A stretch of 64,000 nt of DNA, taken from assembly GCA_013201155.1 (NCBI GenBank), contig CP053716.1, positions 496,001 through 560,000 on the forward strand. The letters run 5' to 3'. A program made the translations under genes and the position numbers. This DNA comes from Berryella wangjianweii. GTDB lineage: Bacteria > Actinomycetota > Coriobacteriia > Coriobacteriales > Eggerthellaceae. The notes under the pieces are model-generated. The model was not told the origin of the DNA, made no database searches, and saw only the letters and a program-made list of their open reading frames with translations. Positions 33,500 to 41,709 of the stretch are shown piece by piece; the first letter of the stretch is position 1; every line of letters begins with the position of its first letter.

Positions 33500-34054
33500 A
33501 TGGTTCGCAGACAGACAACGAAAGACCTGCTGGTCGCCTCCTTCCTGGAGCTTGCCCACGAGCATCCCATCGACAAGATCACGGTTACGCAGATCGCCCG
33601 CAACTGCGGCGTGTCGCAGCCCACCTTCTACCATCACTTCAAAGACAAGTACGACCTGATATCGTGGGAGTACGCAACCAACGCCGGCAAGATCATGGCA
33701 GGCTTGGACAAGGGATCCTACGGCTGGCGAGACACCCTGTTGGAGGGTGCGCGCTACTTCGAGCAGAACCGTGCGTACATGCTGAATGCGCTCAGGCACA
33801 CCAGCGGCCGCGACTCCTTCGTAAGAAACGTCACCGCCATCAACGATGATCTGCTGACGAAACTTCTATGCGACCGCATGGGAATCGCAGCCCTTCCCCT
33901 ACCGCTGCAGTGCCACGTCAGAATCTACTGTCACGGCACCGTCCAGTTCCTGTTCGACTGGCTGAGCGGCGAGGTTGCGCTGACGGCCGAGAGCGTGGCG
34001 GACATCTGGGATCAAAGCCTTCCCCAACCCCTGCGCACGCACCTGGAGCATTAG
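33500..34054 (+). CDS. TetR/AcrR-family regulator
   Basis: A 184-residue protein. The N-terminal HTH spans about residues 8-52: TKDLLVASFLELAHEHPIDK, then ITVTQIARNCGVSQPTFYHHFKDKYDL (TVTQIARNCGV and QPTFYHHF being the two HTH helices), the classic TetR signature. The C-terminal ligand domain is of the type in DhaS-like and small anaerobe TetR members. ATG at 33500 follows GGAGG. It lies 150 bp after the surface-protein gene beyond a terminator, so it has its own promoter. Its target is unknown; the structured intergenic region just downstream (34307-34374) or the adjoining surface genes are candidates. Confidence 0.85.
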   Translation: MVRRQTTKDLLVASFLELAHEHPIDKITVTQIARNCGVSQPTFYHHFKDKYDLISWEYATNAGKIMAGLDKGSYGWRDTLLEGARYFEQNRAYMLNALRHTSGRDSFVRNVTAINDDLLTKLLCDRMGIAALPLPLQCHVRIYCHGTVQFLFDWLSGEVALTAESVADIWDQSLPQPLRTHLEH

Positions 34055-34558
34055 CCGCGAGCCGCCCGCGAATCCGCCCGCCTGGCGGCAGGCGCCCGCA
34101 GCGCAGCGTAACGGCAGGGTTGACCGGGCAACCAGACGGACGGGTCGCCCTCTCACCGCTCCCTCGCTTGACCTCGTTGTCCGACTGGCGGGCAACCAGG
34201 TGGATGCAAGGCAGCGCAGTCGCTGGCACACCTTCGCCTCCGCCTGCCAGGCGACGTCGCCTGGCATCGCCCGATTCGCCGGATTCCCGCCAGAATGACT
34301 CCATCAGGTTACAAGCAGTTTCGGAATTAGAAGAATTAACTACTATTTTAGAAATAGTAGAGCTTTCTGTAACCGATGGAATCCGGTCGAAACCAATCCA
34401 GGAACTAAGATCAAGCCGCTTCGTCGCACTGGCGACAAAGGGCAAGGCTCCGTATGCAAACGACGGGAAGGGGGCGCCTATGAGCATCACGCGCAACGCA
34501 TAGGAAGGCAAGGTCACAACAGAGCGGAGAGACCCCATGCTCAAGCTCCGCGAAAGCA
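34055..34558. other. Gene-free region with nested inverted repeats
   Basis: No frame here has a ribosome binding site with recognisable product. The first 200 bp are GC-rich; 34300-34375 is AT-rich and structured (separate entry). The frame crossing 34320-34503 reads plausibly for a short stretch but continues nonsensically upstream. Confidence 0.5.
34307..34374. promoter_or_regulatory. Nested inverted repeats in an AT-rich pocket
   Basis: An outer pair GGTTACA (34307-34313) and TGTAACC (34368-34374) encloses a perfect 9-bp hairpin CTACTATTT-TAG-AAATAGTAG (34340-34360). The arrangement looks like a structured RNA or a two-part operator. It lies 250 bp after the TetR-type gene. Role is unknown. 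Confidence 0.5.
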
Positions 34559-34585
34559 GTCGGCCGCCCTGCCCGGGCGGCCGAC
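34559..34585. terminator. GC-rich hairpin beyond the 3' end of the InlB-repeat surface gene
   Basis: GTCGGCCGCC and GGCGGCCGAC form a perfect inverted repeat about 90 bp past the minus-strand stop, with no T-run. Confidence 0.55.
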
Positions 34586-34588
34586 TCC

Positions 34589-34696
34589 CGCATTGCCTCA
34601 CTGCCGACGCTGCATCGCGCTTCCTCCCCGCCGGCGCCTCGTCGCGCTGCCTCACTACCGGCGCCTCGTCGCGCTACTTCCCCGCCGGCGCCTTGT
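34589..34696. repeat. Four tandem 27-bp repeats overlapping the 3' end of a surface gene
   Basis: Units at 34589-34615, 34616-34642, 34643-34669 and 34670-34696 share the pattern CGCGCTxCCTCxCxxCCGGC. The last unit includes the final codons (about DKAPAGK) and stop of the minus-strand surface protein gene; the others lie just beyond. Repeat number could therefore move or duplicate the stop codon region. Confidence 0.85.
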
Positions 34697-36692
34697 CTCG
34701 ACGGCGCAGCGCCAACACGCAGACCCCGCTCATCAGGCCCGCAACGGCACCCAGCACGGAAACCGCGGTCGTCGCGTCCCCCGTCTGCGGCACGCTCTTG
34801 GCAGGAGCCACAATCACGCGCTCTTTGCCCGACGCCTTCGGGCCCTCAGGATCGCCAGCGCCACCCTCAGGCCCTTCCCCCTTCGAGCCGCCATCGGCAC
34901 TCGCCTCCCACTGGGCGTACAGCACCACCGCCGGCGCGGCGGCGACAAGTCGAATATCCTGCCCCGCCGCATAGCTATCGCCAGAGCCATCGGCCATCGT
35001 GTTCCAGCCCGTGAAACGATAGCCCTCCCGCGTGGGCACCGCCTCCGAAACGCCCACGCTTGCCGTCGGGTCGGTAGACCCCGCCACGGCCTGAGCCGCA
35101 GGCGCGTCCGTACCCCCGTTGGCATCGTATGAAAGCAGGTAGTCGGCGCTTACCGTCAGCGTCACGGCAGCGGACACCTCGTAATCGTCGCCACCCGCTG
35201 CGGCGTTTCTGTTGAAGTAATAGAAGTAGCGCACCTGGTACACGCCCGGCGTCGCGGCGATCCGCTGCTCCGATGCGGCGATCCGATCGCCTGCAGCGGC
35301 TGCGGTGTCAAGCACCACGCGCCCGTCGCCATCGGTCACCACCACGCGCGCCTGCTCGCGATCGGAGGCCACCGCCACGCGACCCAGCTGGGGGTCGGGA
35401 TCGGCATTCGGAGCCGAAAGCTGCTTGGTGTGATCGACCATCCAATCAAGGTTGTCGGCGATCGTCCAGGCCGTGCCGGCCGCGATGGCAAGGTCATGCG
35501 CGCGAATCACCTGGCGAAGCTCCGTATACAGCGTACCGATTCCGTCACCGTTGGTCCTGGCCGACGAGCCGTCATGCGCATTGCTGGCGATGAACGCGCC
35601 GGGCTTGGTGTTGTACCAGTACTCCTGCAGCAGGTCATCGCCAACGTTGTGATCCACCGTGGTAGTCCAGCCGGGAAGACCCAGGTACGGCTCGCGGGCC
35701 GATGACCCCGTGGCCACGCTGAAGCCATGATCGCGCACCGCGGCACGGATGCGCGTCAGGTCGATGCAGTAGCTGCCCCCTGTGTACAGGCGCTCGTCCT
35801 GGGTTGCGGAATGCCGGTCCTGATACAGGATGTTGCTGATGAAGAGGTCGCTTTTCGTGATCGCGGGAAGCAGCTCCTGGATCTTTGCCGGAACCTGCGT
35901 GTACACATACTCTGTCTCGCTGTTCCTGAAGCCGCCCAGGTACTTGCCTTCGCTTGCCAGCAAGGCGCTGCCATCAACGGGGTTGAGCCGCTGATGAGCG
36001 AAGCGGGCCATCACCTTGCCACCCTTCGTCACGGTGAACTGAGAGTACGTGGCGCCCGACGTCACGCCCGGGACATCGGGGTTCTCCAGCCTCAGCGGCA
36101 CCTTCACCGTAAGCGTGTCGCCTGCGGCAAGCATTCCATGCACGTACACCTCGCGCAGGTCGCTCCAGCGGTACCCTGCCGCGTCGTAGTCGGCCACGGC
36201 CTGGCCGGGCTCGGCAAGCTCGACGCGCTGGCCAGCGGCGGCCGTCAGGCGAATCCTCGCCGCCGTGGAAGCGTCCGCCGACCCCACGGCCACCGGCCCC
36301 GCCGCACGCAGGTCAGCCCCATCCGCATGAGCGCCGCGCCAGACCGTCGGCAGCAACACGGTCTCGCTGAGCGCCACCGGGGCGCCCGACCCGTTCGTGA
36401 ACCGCGCAACCGCGTACAGCCCGTTCGTCGAGTAGTTATCAACATCGATGATCGACCTGTTCATCCGCCTGACATCGACATCGCTCGTGTACCCGAAATT
36501 CGATGTGGCGCCCGCGTCGTCGGCGAAGTATATCGCCCGCGACACCCCGTCGTCCGCCGTCACCGGCTGAGTGTTCGTGGCAATGCCGTTGTAGAACGTC
36601 TCGCTGCTGGCCGCCATGGCAGACTGCGGTGCGCAGAGCATCGCAGCCCCCAGCGCGAACGACGCCATAACCAGGCATCCGAATCTTCTCAT
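34674..36692 (-). CDS. Sortase-anchored surface protein with InlB-type repeat
   Basis: A 672-residue secreted protein: signal peptide 1-28 (FALGAAMLCAPQSAMA), then about 500 residues I do not recognise, beginning SSETFYNGIATNTQP and containing GGSYCIDLTRIRAAV. A B-repeat (MucBP/InlB-like) lies near residues 540-610: LLSYDANGGTDAP, then EGYRFTGWNTMADG and VVLYAQWE. A charged linker leads to VPQTGDA, an LPXTG-type sorting motif, a hydrophobic helix and RRRDK tail. Start at ATG 36692, right behind GGGAGGGG; the longer frame adds 19 residues that would spoil the signal peptide. Probably an adhesin or host-binding protein on the cell wall. Confidence 0.75.
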   Translation of the reverse strand: MRRFGCLVMASFALGAAMLCAPQSAMAASSETFYNGIATNTQPVTADDGVSRAIYFADDAGATSNFGYTSDVDVRRMNRSIIDVDNYSTNGLYAVARFTNGSGAPVALSETVLLPTVWRGAHADGADLRAAGPVAVGSADASTAARIRLTAAAGQRVELAEPGQAVADYDAAGYRWSDLREVYVHGMLAAGDTLTVKVPLRLENPDVPGVTSGATYSQFTVTKGGKVMARFAHQRLNPVDGSALLASEGKYLGGFRNSETEYVYTQVPAKIQELLPAITKSDLFISNILYQDRHSATQDERLYTGGSYCIDLTRIRAAVRDHGFSVATGSSAREPYLGLPGWTTTVDHNVGDDLLQEYWYNTKPGAFIASNAHDGSSARTNGDGIGTLYTELRQVIRAHDLAIAAGTAWTIADNLDWMVDHTKQLSAPNADPDPQLGRVAVASDREQARVVVTDGDGRVVLDTAAAAGDRIAASEQRIAATPGVYQVRYFYYFNRNAAAGGDDYEVSAAVTLTVSADYLLSYDANGGTDAPAAQAVAGSTDPTASVGVSEAVPTREGYRFTGWNTMADGSGDSYAAGQDIRLVAAAPAVVLYAQWEASADGGSKGEGPEGGAGDPEGPKASGKERVIVAPAKSVPQTGDATTAVSVLGAVAGLMSGVCVLALRRRDKAPAGK

Positions 36693-37187
36693 CCCATCCC
36701 CTCCCTTGAACCGCGCCTTCCGGTGCGCGGTTCGTCCGTGCTTGATCAAACAAGCTCAGAAGGGTATCACCTTTAAAGTCGTATGCTTTGGGCCGTATCA
36801 TTTATTTATTGATATATGATTATACTTATATCAGTTTTACGATATCGTCCCTGGTCAGAAGCCATTTAATAAAATCTAACTGTCATTTTGATATTACTTA
36901 TGCATAGTTCGTTCTCACGGACGGCATCTCAGGAAGGCGTCTTTGCCCGATCAGGCCTCAATGGGATGATGACGCAATCGCTCGGGGCCGCCATCGCGCA
37001 TGCGTCAAAGCGCGCGCCGCGGTGCGCCGATCGCGACGAAAGGCGCCTCTCGGATGCAAGGCGGCTTCTTGCCACCCTATCGACAAGAAGCGTATAAGGG
37101 GAATGAAAGCGCCGCATCGCGGCGATGGCCTTATCGTAGGCAATTGAAGCCTGAACCTATTCACCGCACCAACGGAACGGAGGACGC
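36693..37187. other. Divergent promoter region, strongly AT-rich in its centre
   Basis: Between two divergent genes. Bases 36775-36900 are AT-rich, with TTATTGATATATGATTATAC and further TATAAT-like hexamers on both strands, suited to divergent promoters. The GC-rich stretch 36910-37130 has open frames but nothing I recognise. Confidence 0.5.
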
Positions 37188-37796
37188 ATGCGCACGACAC
37201 CGAAGCCTTCCCCGAACGCCTCGGGCAAGCCGCTCTACAAAAGATGGTGGGTCTGGGTAATCGTCGTGGTAGTTCTCGCGGGAGCGTTCGGCGGCGGCAA
37301 AGGCGAGCAGCAGTCAGCTCAGGTAAAAGGTGCCGAAGCGCCCAAAGCCGCTGAGCAGAGCAAGGATGCGGGCAAGACCGATAAGAACGGGGCCAAAGAG
37401 CCGGAGACCGAAAAACCCGCGGTCAAGGGATCAGAGGCTGGGAAAGACGCCGGGTCTGAAGCGAAAACCGAGCCCGAAGCGGCGAAATCGCCAAAGCCCA
37501 TAACGCTTGTAGCGGGCGAGAAGGGCGAATACGGCAAGGAGCTCGTGATGAACGAAGAGCGCCTCATCGTGTACTACGTTCCCGGCGGAACCTATTCGGT
37601 CAAGAACATAGGGAAATATGGTACGCAGGTGACCGTATACGAAGGAGTGCGCAAGGGCGACAACGGTGACGAGTACACAAGCGTAAGCGGGAGCCCCGCT
37701 GTCATCATGCCCGGCCGCTCGGCAGACGTGGTCGTTCCCGAAGGGTGGTTCATCGAGATCAAAGAGCCCTCGCACATCGAGCTGACACTGAAATGA
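37188..37796 (+). CDS. Single-pass membrane protein with Lys/Glu/Ala-rich linker, function unknown
   Basis: A 202-residue protein: short cytoplasmic N-terminus, a transmembrane segment YKRWWVWVIVVVVLAGAF (about 17-35), a highly charged low-complexity linker (about 40-105: repeated AEAPKAAEQ-, EPETEKPA-like runs), then a compact C-terminal domain of about 95 residues (ITLVAGEKGEYGKELVMNEE, IVYYVPGGTYSVKNIG, VIMPGRSADVVVPEGWFIEI). The domain has beta-sandwich or DUF-like character that I cannot place. Similar architectures display small domains at the outer membrane face of Gram-positive cells. Start GTG/ATG choice: ATG at 37188 follows ACGGAGGACGC. It stands alone on its strand. Confidence 0.6.
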   Translation: MRTTPKPSPNASGKPLYKRWWVWVIVVVVLAGAFGGGKGEQQSAQVKGAEAPKAAEQSKDAGKTDKNGAKEPETEKPAVKGSEAGKDAGSEAKTEPEAAKSPKPITLVAGEKGEYGKELVMNEERLIVYYVPGGTYSVKNIGKYGTQVTVYEGVRKGDNGDEYTSVSGSPAVIMPGRSADVVVPEGWFIEIKEPSHIELTLK

Positions 37797-37998
37797 TCGG
37801 CTGCAGGAGCCTGTGACTCACGTGCTTCGACCGGCCGCCATCGAAGGCGGCGGCAGCCGTGAGCCTGGGAAGCGACAGCGACGCCACCACCTGCGTGGCC
37901 AGTGCGCTTGTCGGCGCCCTTGGCGCAATGCGCTCGATTCCCGATGAATGGCCGGATGACCCGTGAGGCAAGGGCCTCATCGAGGCCATCCCGTTCTC

Positions 37999-38044
37999 GG
38001 GTGCGGGCGGCTCGGCCCGACTGTCGCCCGAACCGCCCGCACCC
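37999..38044. terminator. 12-bp perfect stem between convergent genes
   Basis: GGGTGCGGGCGG (37999-38010) and CCGCCCGCACCC (38033-38044) around a 22-nt loop, placed between the convergent membrane protein and alcohol dehydrogenase genes, so it can serve both. No T-run. Confidence 0.6.
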
Positions 38045-38092
38045 AAAGTCACTCGCGCCCAATTGCGCGCCGTCTTACGCGCTGGTTTACGT

Positions 38093-39259
38093 TTACGCGC
38101 TGGCCACCAGAATCGCGCGCACCTCGTCGGGCGTGAGCTTCTTGTACCCTCCTTCAAGCAGGAAGGTGCCCTTCACCACATCGTCGTACATATCGGGTGT
38201 CAGGCCCAGCTCGCTCACACGTCGCACCACGCCAATGCGATCCATCCATGCCTCCATGGCCTCGATGCCCTCGCACGCCACCTGCTCGTCGGTCTTGCCC
38301 TCGGGGCGCACGTCCCACACCTCGACGGCGAAACGCACAAACTTGTGCAGGCCGTAGGGCATGATATGGCGGTAGTACGCCGGTGCGACCGCCGACAGCG
38401 TCATGCCGTGGGCGGCATCGGTGACGGCGCCGATCGCCTGACCGATCATGTGCACCTCCCAGTCGGTGGCCTTGCCCTTGCCCAGCAGCGTGTTCAAGGC
38501 CCACGTGCACACCCAGCTGATGTTCGAGCGCGCCTCGTAATCGGCGGGGTCGGCCACGGCCACCAGCGACGACGTCACCAGGCTGCGCATCAGCGCCTCG
38601 GCCACGTAGTCGGACGTGTTGTCGTCATCGCCCGAGAAGTACTGCTCCTGAATATGATTGAACGCATCGAATATACCCGCGCGCATCTGGTAATCGGGCA
38701 CCGTGAACGTCAGCTCGGGGTTCACGATGGCGAAGCGGGGAATCAGCTCGGGGCCGAACACGTGCCCGATCTTCAGCTTCTGCTGGGGGTTCGATATAAC
38801 CGACCCGGCATTCATCTCGCTTCCCGTTCCCGACATGGTAAGGATGTTCCCCACGGGAATCAGTCGGTTATCGGGCGCCTCCATGCGCAGGAAGTACTTC
38901 TCCCACGGGTCGTCGTCGCACCAGGCCGACACCGCCACGGCCTTCGCGTAGTCGATCACGCTGCCGCCGCCCACGGCAAGCAGCAGGTCGGCGTTGGCGT
39001 CGCGCGCGACCTTCGCGCCCTCGCGCAGCTTGTCGGCCGTGGGGTTGCTCATCACGCCCGAGATCTCGGCGACGGTCTTGCCCGCCGCGCGCAGCATGGT
39101 CGTCACCTGATCGTACAGGCCGCTGCGCTTGATCGAGCCGCCGCCGTACACCAGCACGACGGTGGGGCCGTATTCCGCCAGCTCGTCGGCCAGCTTCGAC
39201 ACGGCATCGGGGCCGAAGTGCAGGCGACAGGGATTGTAGTAGGTAAAATTGCCGAGCAT
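38093..39259 (-). CDS. Iron-containing alcohol dehydrogenase (BDH/YqhD-like)
   Basis: A 388-residue group III alcohol dehydrogenase. The N-terminus MLGNFTYYNPCRLHFGP is typical of the NADPH-dependent butanol dehydrogenase (BdhA/YqhD) branch. The nucleotide loop VYGGGSIKRSG and AVGGGSVIDYAKA (with the GGGS/D motifs) lie at about 38-48 and 93-105. The metal region has FDAFNHIQEQYFSG, giving Asp and His ligands, and further His in WEVHMIG and AAHGMTL. Its cytoplasmic role would be reducing an aldehyde or oxidising an alcohol; the substrate is unspecified. Start at ATG 39259 with AAGGAG. A MerR-type gene lies 170 bp upstream on the same strand and may regulate it. Confidence 0.9.
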   Translation of the reverse strand: MLGNFTYYNPCRLHFGPDAVSKLADELAEYGPTVVLVYGGGSIKRSGLYDQVTTMLRAAGKTVAEISGVMSNPTADKLREGAKVARDANADLLLAVGGGSVIDYAKAVAVSAWCDDDPWEKYFLRMEAPDNRLIPVGNILTMSGTGSEMNAGSVISNPQQKLKIGHVFGPELIPRFAIVNPELTFTVPDYQMRAGIFDAFNHIQEQYFSGDDDNTSDYVAEALMRSLVTSSLVAVADPADYEARSNISWVCTWALNTLLGKGKATDWEVHMIGQAIGAVTDAAHGMTLSAVAPAYYRHIMPYGLHKFVRFAVEVWDVRPEGKTDEQVACEGIEAMEAWMDRIGVVRRVSELGLTPDMYDDVVKGTFLLEGGYKKLTPDEVRAILVASA

Positions 39260-39429
39260 GGTCTTCTCCTTGTTCGCGCGACACCGCATCGCCCTCACGT
39301 CCGGCAAAGCCGAACGGTCATGGCTCCCGGGCTCGGTGTCGCCGGTTGTCGATTGATGATGGGCCGCGTACGCCCATCCCGTCTAAGCTGAGCGCCCGCA
39401 GCGAGGTGAGCGGTCGCTGCGTCGCTCGG

Positions 39430-39849
39430 TCATACCGCCCCTTGCGCGTCAGGGCGCGCGTCGTCGTCCTGCGGCCGACCCCAGTCCAGCACCCCGGTGC
39501 GAACGGCCTCCTCGTAGCGCAGAATCTTGTAATCCAGCTGCCTCAATGCGGCATCGTAGCGCTCGCGCTCGGCGCGGATCGCATGCCGCGCCTCCACCAG
39601 CAGGTCCAATCGAGCCTGCATGGTGTGGTCGCCGGCGCGGAACAGGCGCACGTATTCGGCCAGCGATTCGACGGGCAGGCCCGCGTTGCGCAGGCACACC
39701 GCCATGCTCACCCACCCCAGGTCCTCGTCGGTGAAGGAGCGAATGCCGCTTTTGCTGCGATGCACAGGCGGAATCGCACCGACGCGCTCGTAATAGCGCA
39801 GCGTGTCCGCGCTCACGCCGAAGCGCCTGGCCACCTCGCTGATGTTCAT
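39430..39849 (-). CDS. MerR-family transcriptional regulator
   Basis: A 139-residue protein with the MerR winged helix at 1-70: MNISEVARRFGVSADTLRYYERVGAIPPV, with ADTLRYYE as the diagnostic recognition helix, then RSFTDEDLGWV. The C-terminal half is a coiled coil (VEARHAIRAERERYDAAL) that dimerises. No metal-binding cysteines are evident. Members of this AdhR-like branch often activate neighbouring dehydrogenase genes in response to aldehydes; the iron alcohol dehydrogenase lies directly downstream. Start at 39849 behind GAGGAGG; the frame extends 23 residues upstream without support. Confidence 0.85.
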   Translation of the reverse strand: MNISEVARRFGVSADTLRYYERVGAIPPVHRSKSGIRSFTDEDLGWVSMAVCLRNAGLPVESLAEYVRLFRAGDHTMQARLDLLVEARHAIRAERERYDAALRQLDYKILRYEEAVRTGVLDWGRPQDDDARPDAQGAV

Positions 39850-39976
39850 AGGCACCTCCTCTCTCCATTCGAACCCTTCGCGCAGTATGAATCCTGGAGT
39901 GCGCTTCAAGTCAAGCATCCCGTGAAGAAAGGGTGAACCGGCCCCATGAGCGCCCCCTTCCGCCCGAAACGCCCGA

Positions 39977-41455
39977 TCACCCCTCGAAGCTTGAAAGGAT
40001 CACCTTGCTGCGCGCCAGGTTGTATCGCGGCCATTCGAAGTCGGCGAGCCGACGCAGCGCGGGCGTCGAGTGGATCAGCTCCTCAATGGCCCGCGTGCGC
40101 TCTCGTCGTCGCTCATCAAGGAGGCGACCGTCAGAGCCGTAGAAGCGGGCGTAGGCATCGGGCGCGATCGTTCGCAGGCGCTCGTGAAGGCGACTTCGCA
40201 GCTGGCTCTCGGCCATGAACACCGTCGTCTTGCCCTTGGGTTCCGCTCGAAGATACCCCAGGTCCTCAAGCCTGCCCAAGTCGGCATACGCCGTTGCGTA
40301 CGCGATGTCGAAGCGCTCCGACAGGCCCGCGTAGGTGAACTCGGCGTCATCGTGAACGAGCGCTTCCAGCAGCACCGCGCGCTGGCGGGCGTTCAGCGAC
40401 TCGTCCTGTCCGATCAGATAGGCCATGCGCTCGCGTCGCATGTGCATCCCCAGCGCCTTTTCCGCGAACCCCCTCAGCTCGCGCGCAAGGAAATCGACCG
40501 TCTCCTCAAACCAGAGCGTCCAATCGGCCCCCGATTCACCGCGAACCACCGCATCCTTGTCGCTCACCTGCGGCAGGCGGCTGTCGTCCGAGCCGCTTCC
40601 CCCCATCGACCAGCGGCGAAGAAACCCCATCATCGGCATGTAGGCCACCAGGGGAACCCCGCCGTCATTCGCAGCCCAGGCGAACAGCAGCCGCGCCATG
40701 AAGGGGTTCGCCACCGCGAAGGGGTGCAGCATCAGCGTCATCTGCAGGGCGATCAGCGCCTTCATCAGCGGATGATGGGCAGAGGGCGACCCGTCCCCCA
40801 CCAGCCGCACCAGCTGGGTCGCAATCGCATGACGCCGCGCGGAATCCTCGCTGACGACGTCTGCCCCGTCGCGATCATCGGAAATGCACGCGAAACGGGC
40901 ATACAGGGCCTCGATGCCCTCGCACGTCATCCTCTCACAGGGAAGGTCCGACAGGCAGCGGGCGAATTCCCTGGCCATGGCCTCGCCCTTGCCCTGGGGG
41001 TCGGCCAGCCCGCTTGCCAAGGCGAACGCGCGCTCGGCGCTGACGGTGCGGCCCATATGCTCGACGCAGCCCTGGGTTTCGCGGACCACACGGTAGATCA
41101 GGGCATGGCGACCTTCGGGCCGATCGAGCACGCAGCGCACGTGATACCCCCCGGAGCCCAGATGAACGCAGGCGGACAGGCCGTTGACCAGCCGGGTGTT
41201 CAGCCCGTAGAAGTGATGCCCGGAATCAACCTCGAACCCGTCGAACGCAAAGGGCAGGCCAAGCCCCGAAGCGCGCCTGAGCGACTGCGCCACCGCGAGG
41301 GCCCGCTGAGCGTCCTCGTCCTCGCGCCGAGCAAGCGCGGGCAGATCCGCGCAGCTGAAGCGCATGCCGGCGATGACCGCCTCCACCTCGCGCACAGTCA
41401 CCCCCGCGCCGGGCTCACCTGCGCCGGGCCCTTCCGTCCGATCGAATCGCCGCAT
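39977..41455 (-). CDS. Fic-like protein with degenerate active site and winged-helix C-terminus
   Basis: About 492 residues. The centre carries a helical segment LMKALIALQMTLMLHPFAVANPFMARLLF (near residues 245-273), aligned with the Fic motif HPFxxGNGRxxR. The His-Pro-Phe is kept, but the acidic residue is Ala, and GNGR is ANPF, so canonical AMP transfer is unlikely. Residues about 375-460 look like a winged helix (QRAVLLEALVHD, then YAGLSERFDIAYATAYADLGRLEDLGYLRAE), as in Fic proteins with C-terminal regulators. A GTTVF-like wing (KGKTTVFM) follows. It is divergent from the molybdoenzyme operon and could regulate it. ATG at 41455 chosen; TTG at 41479 is an alternative. Confidence 0.6.
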   Translation of the reverse strand: MRRFDRTEGPGAGEPGAGVTVREVEAVIAGMRFSCADLPALARREDEDAQRALAVAQSLRRASGLGLPFAFDGFEVDSGHHFYGLNTRLVNGLSACVHLGSGGYHVRCVLDRPEGRHALIYRVVRETQGCVEHMGRTVSAERAFALASGLADPQGKGEAMAREFARCLSDLPCERMTCEGIEALYARFACISDDRDGADVVSEDSARRHAIATQLVRLVGDGSPSAHHPLMKALIALQMTLMLHPFAVANPFMARLLFAWAANDGGVPLVAYMPMMGFLRRWSMGGSGSDDSRLPQVSDKDAVVRGESGADWTLWFEETVDFLARELRGFAEKALGMHMRRERMAYLIGQDESLNARQRAVLLEALVHDDAEFTYAGLSERFDIAYATAYADLGRLEDLGYLRAEPKGKTTVFMAESQLRSRLHERLRTIAPDAYARFYGSDGRLLDERRRERTRAIEELIHSTPALRRLADFEWPRYNLARSKVILSSFEG

Positions 41456-41542
41456 GCCTCCCCCTTCCCCCTCAGGCAATGGTATCAGTCATCGTCTGTC
41501 GGACAGAGGCGCGGCCGCATCATCGCGCTGAACCTGATTCCG

Positions 41543-41559
41543 CTATCGCTTTTCGATAG
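41543..41559. promoter_or_regulatory. Inverted repeat CTATCG-N5-CGATAG in a divergent promoter region
   Basis: The perfect 6-bp arms at 41543-41548 and 41554-41559 lie between the divergent Fic-like and molybdoenzyme genes. It may be an operator for either gene; no other operator-like repeat is seen in the 250-bp gap. Confidence 0.4.
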
Positions 41560-41709
41560 ACAGGGGAAACCCCGCGCCTGCCTGCTCTCAATCTCAAGCG
41601 ATTCCGCCTTGGGGCATGGTGTCCGCACCCACATGCCGGCACGCTGGCACCATGCGGACGCAAGCCCACAGGACAGCGTTTTGAACAGGCATGACAAGAG
41701 AGGGGAACC

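Noticed and set aside
33868-34503. 211-residue plus-strand frame after the TetR gene
   Set aside because: It overlaps the TetR gene in another frame and changes character along its length; no start site.
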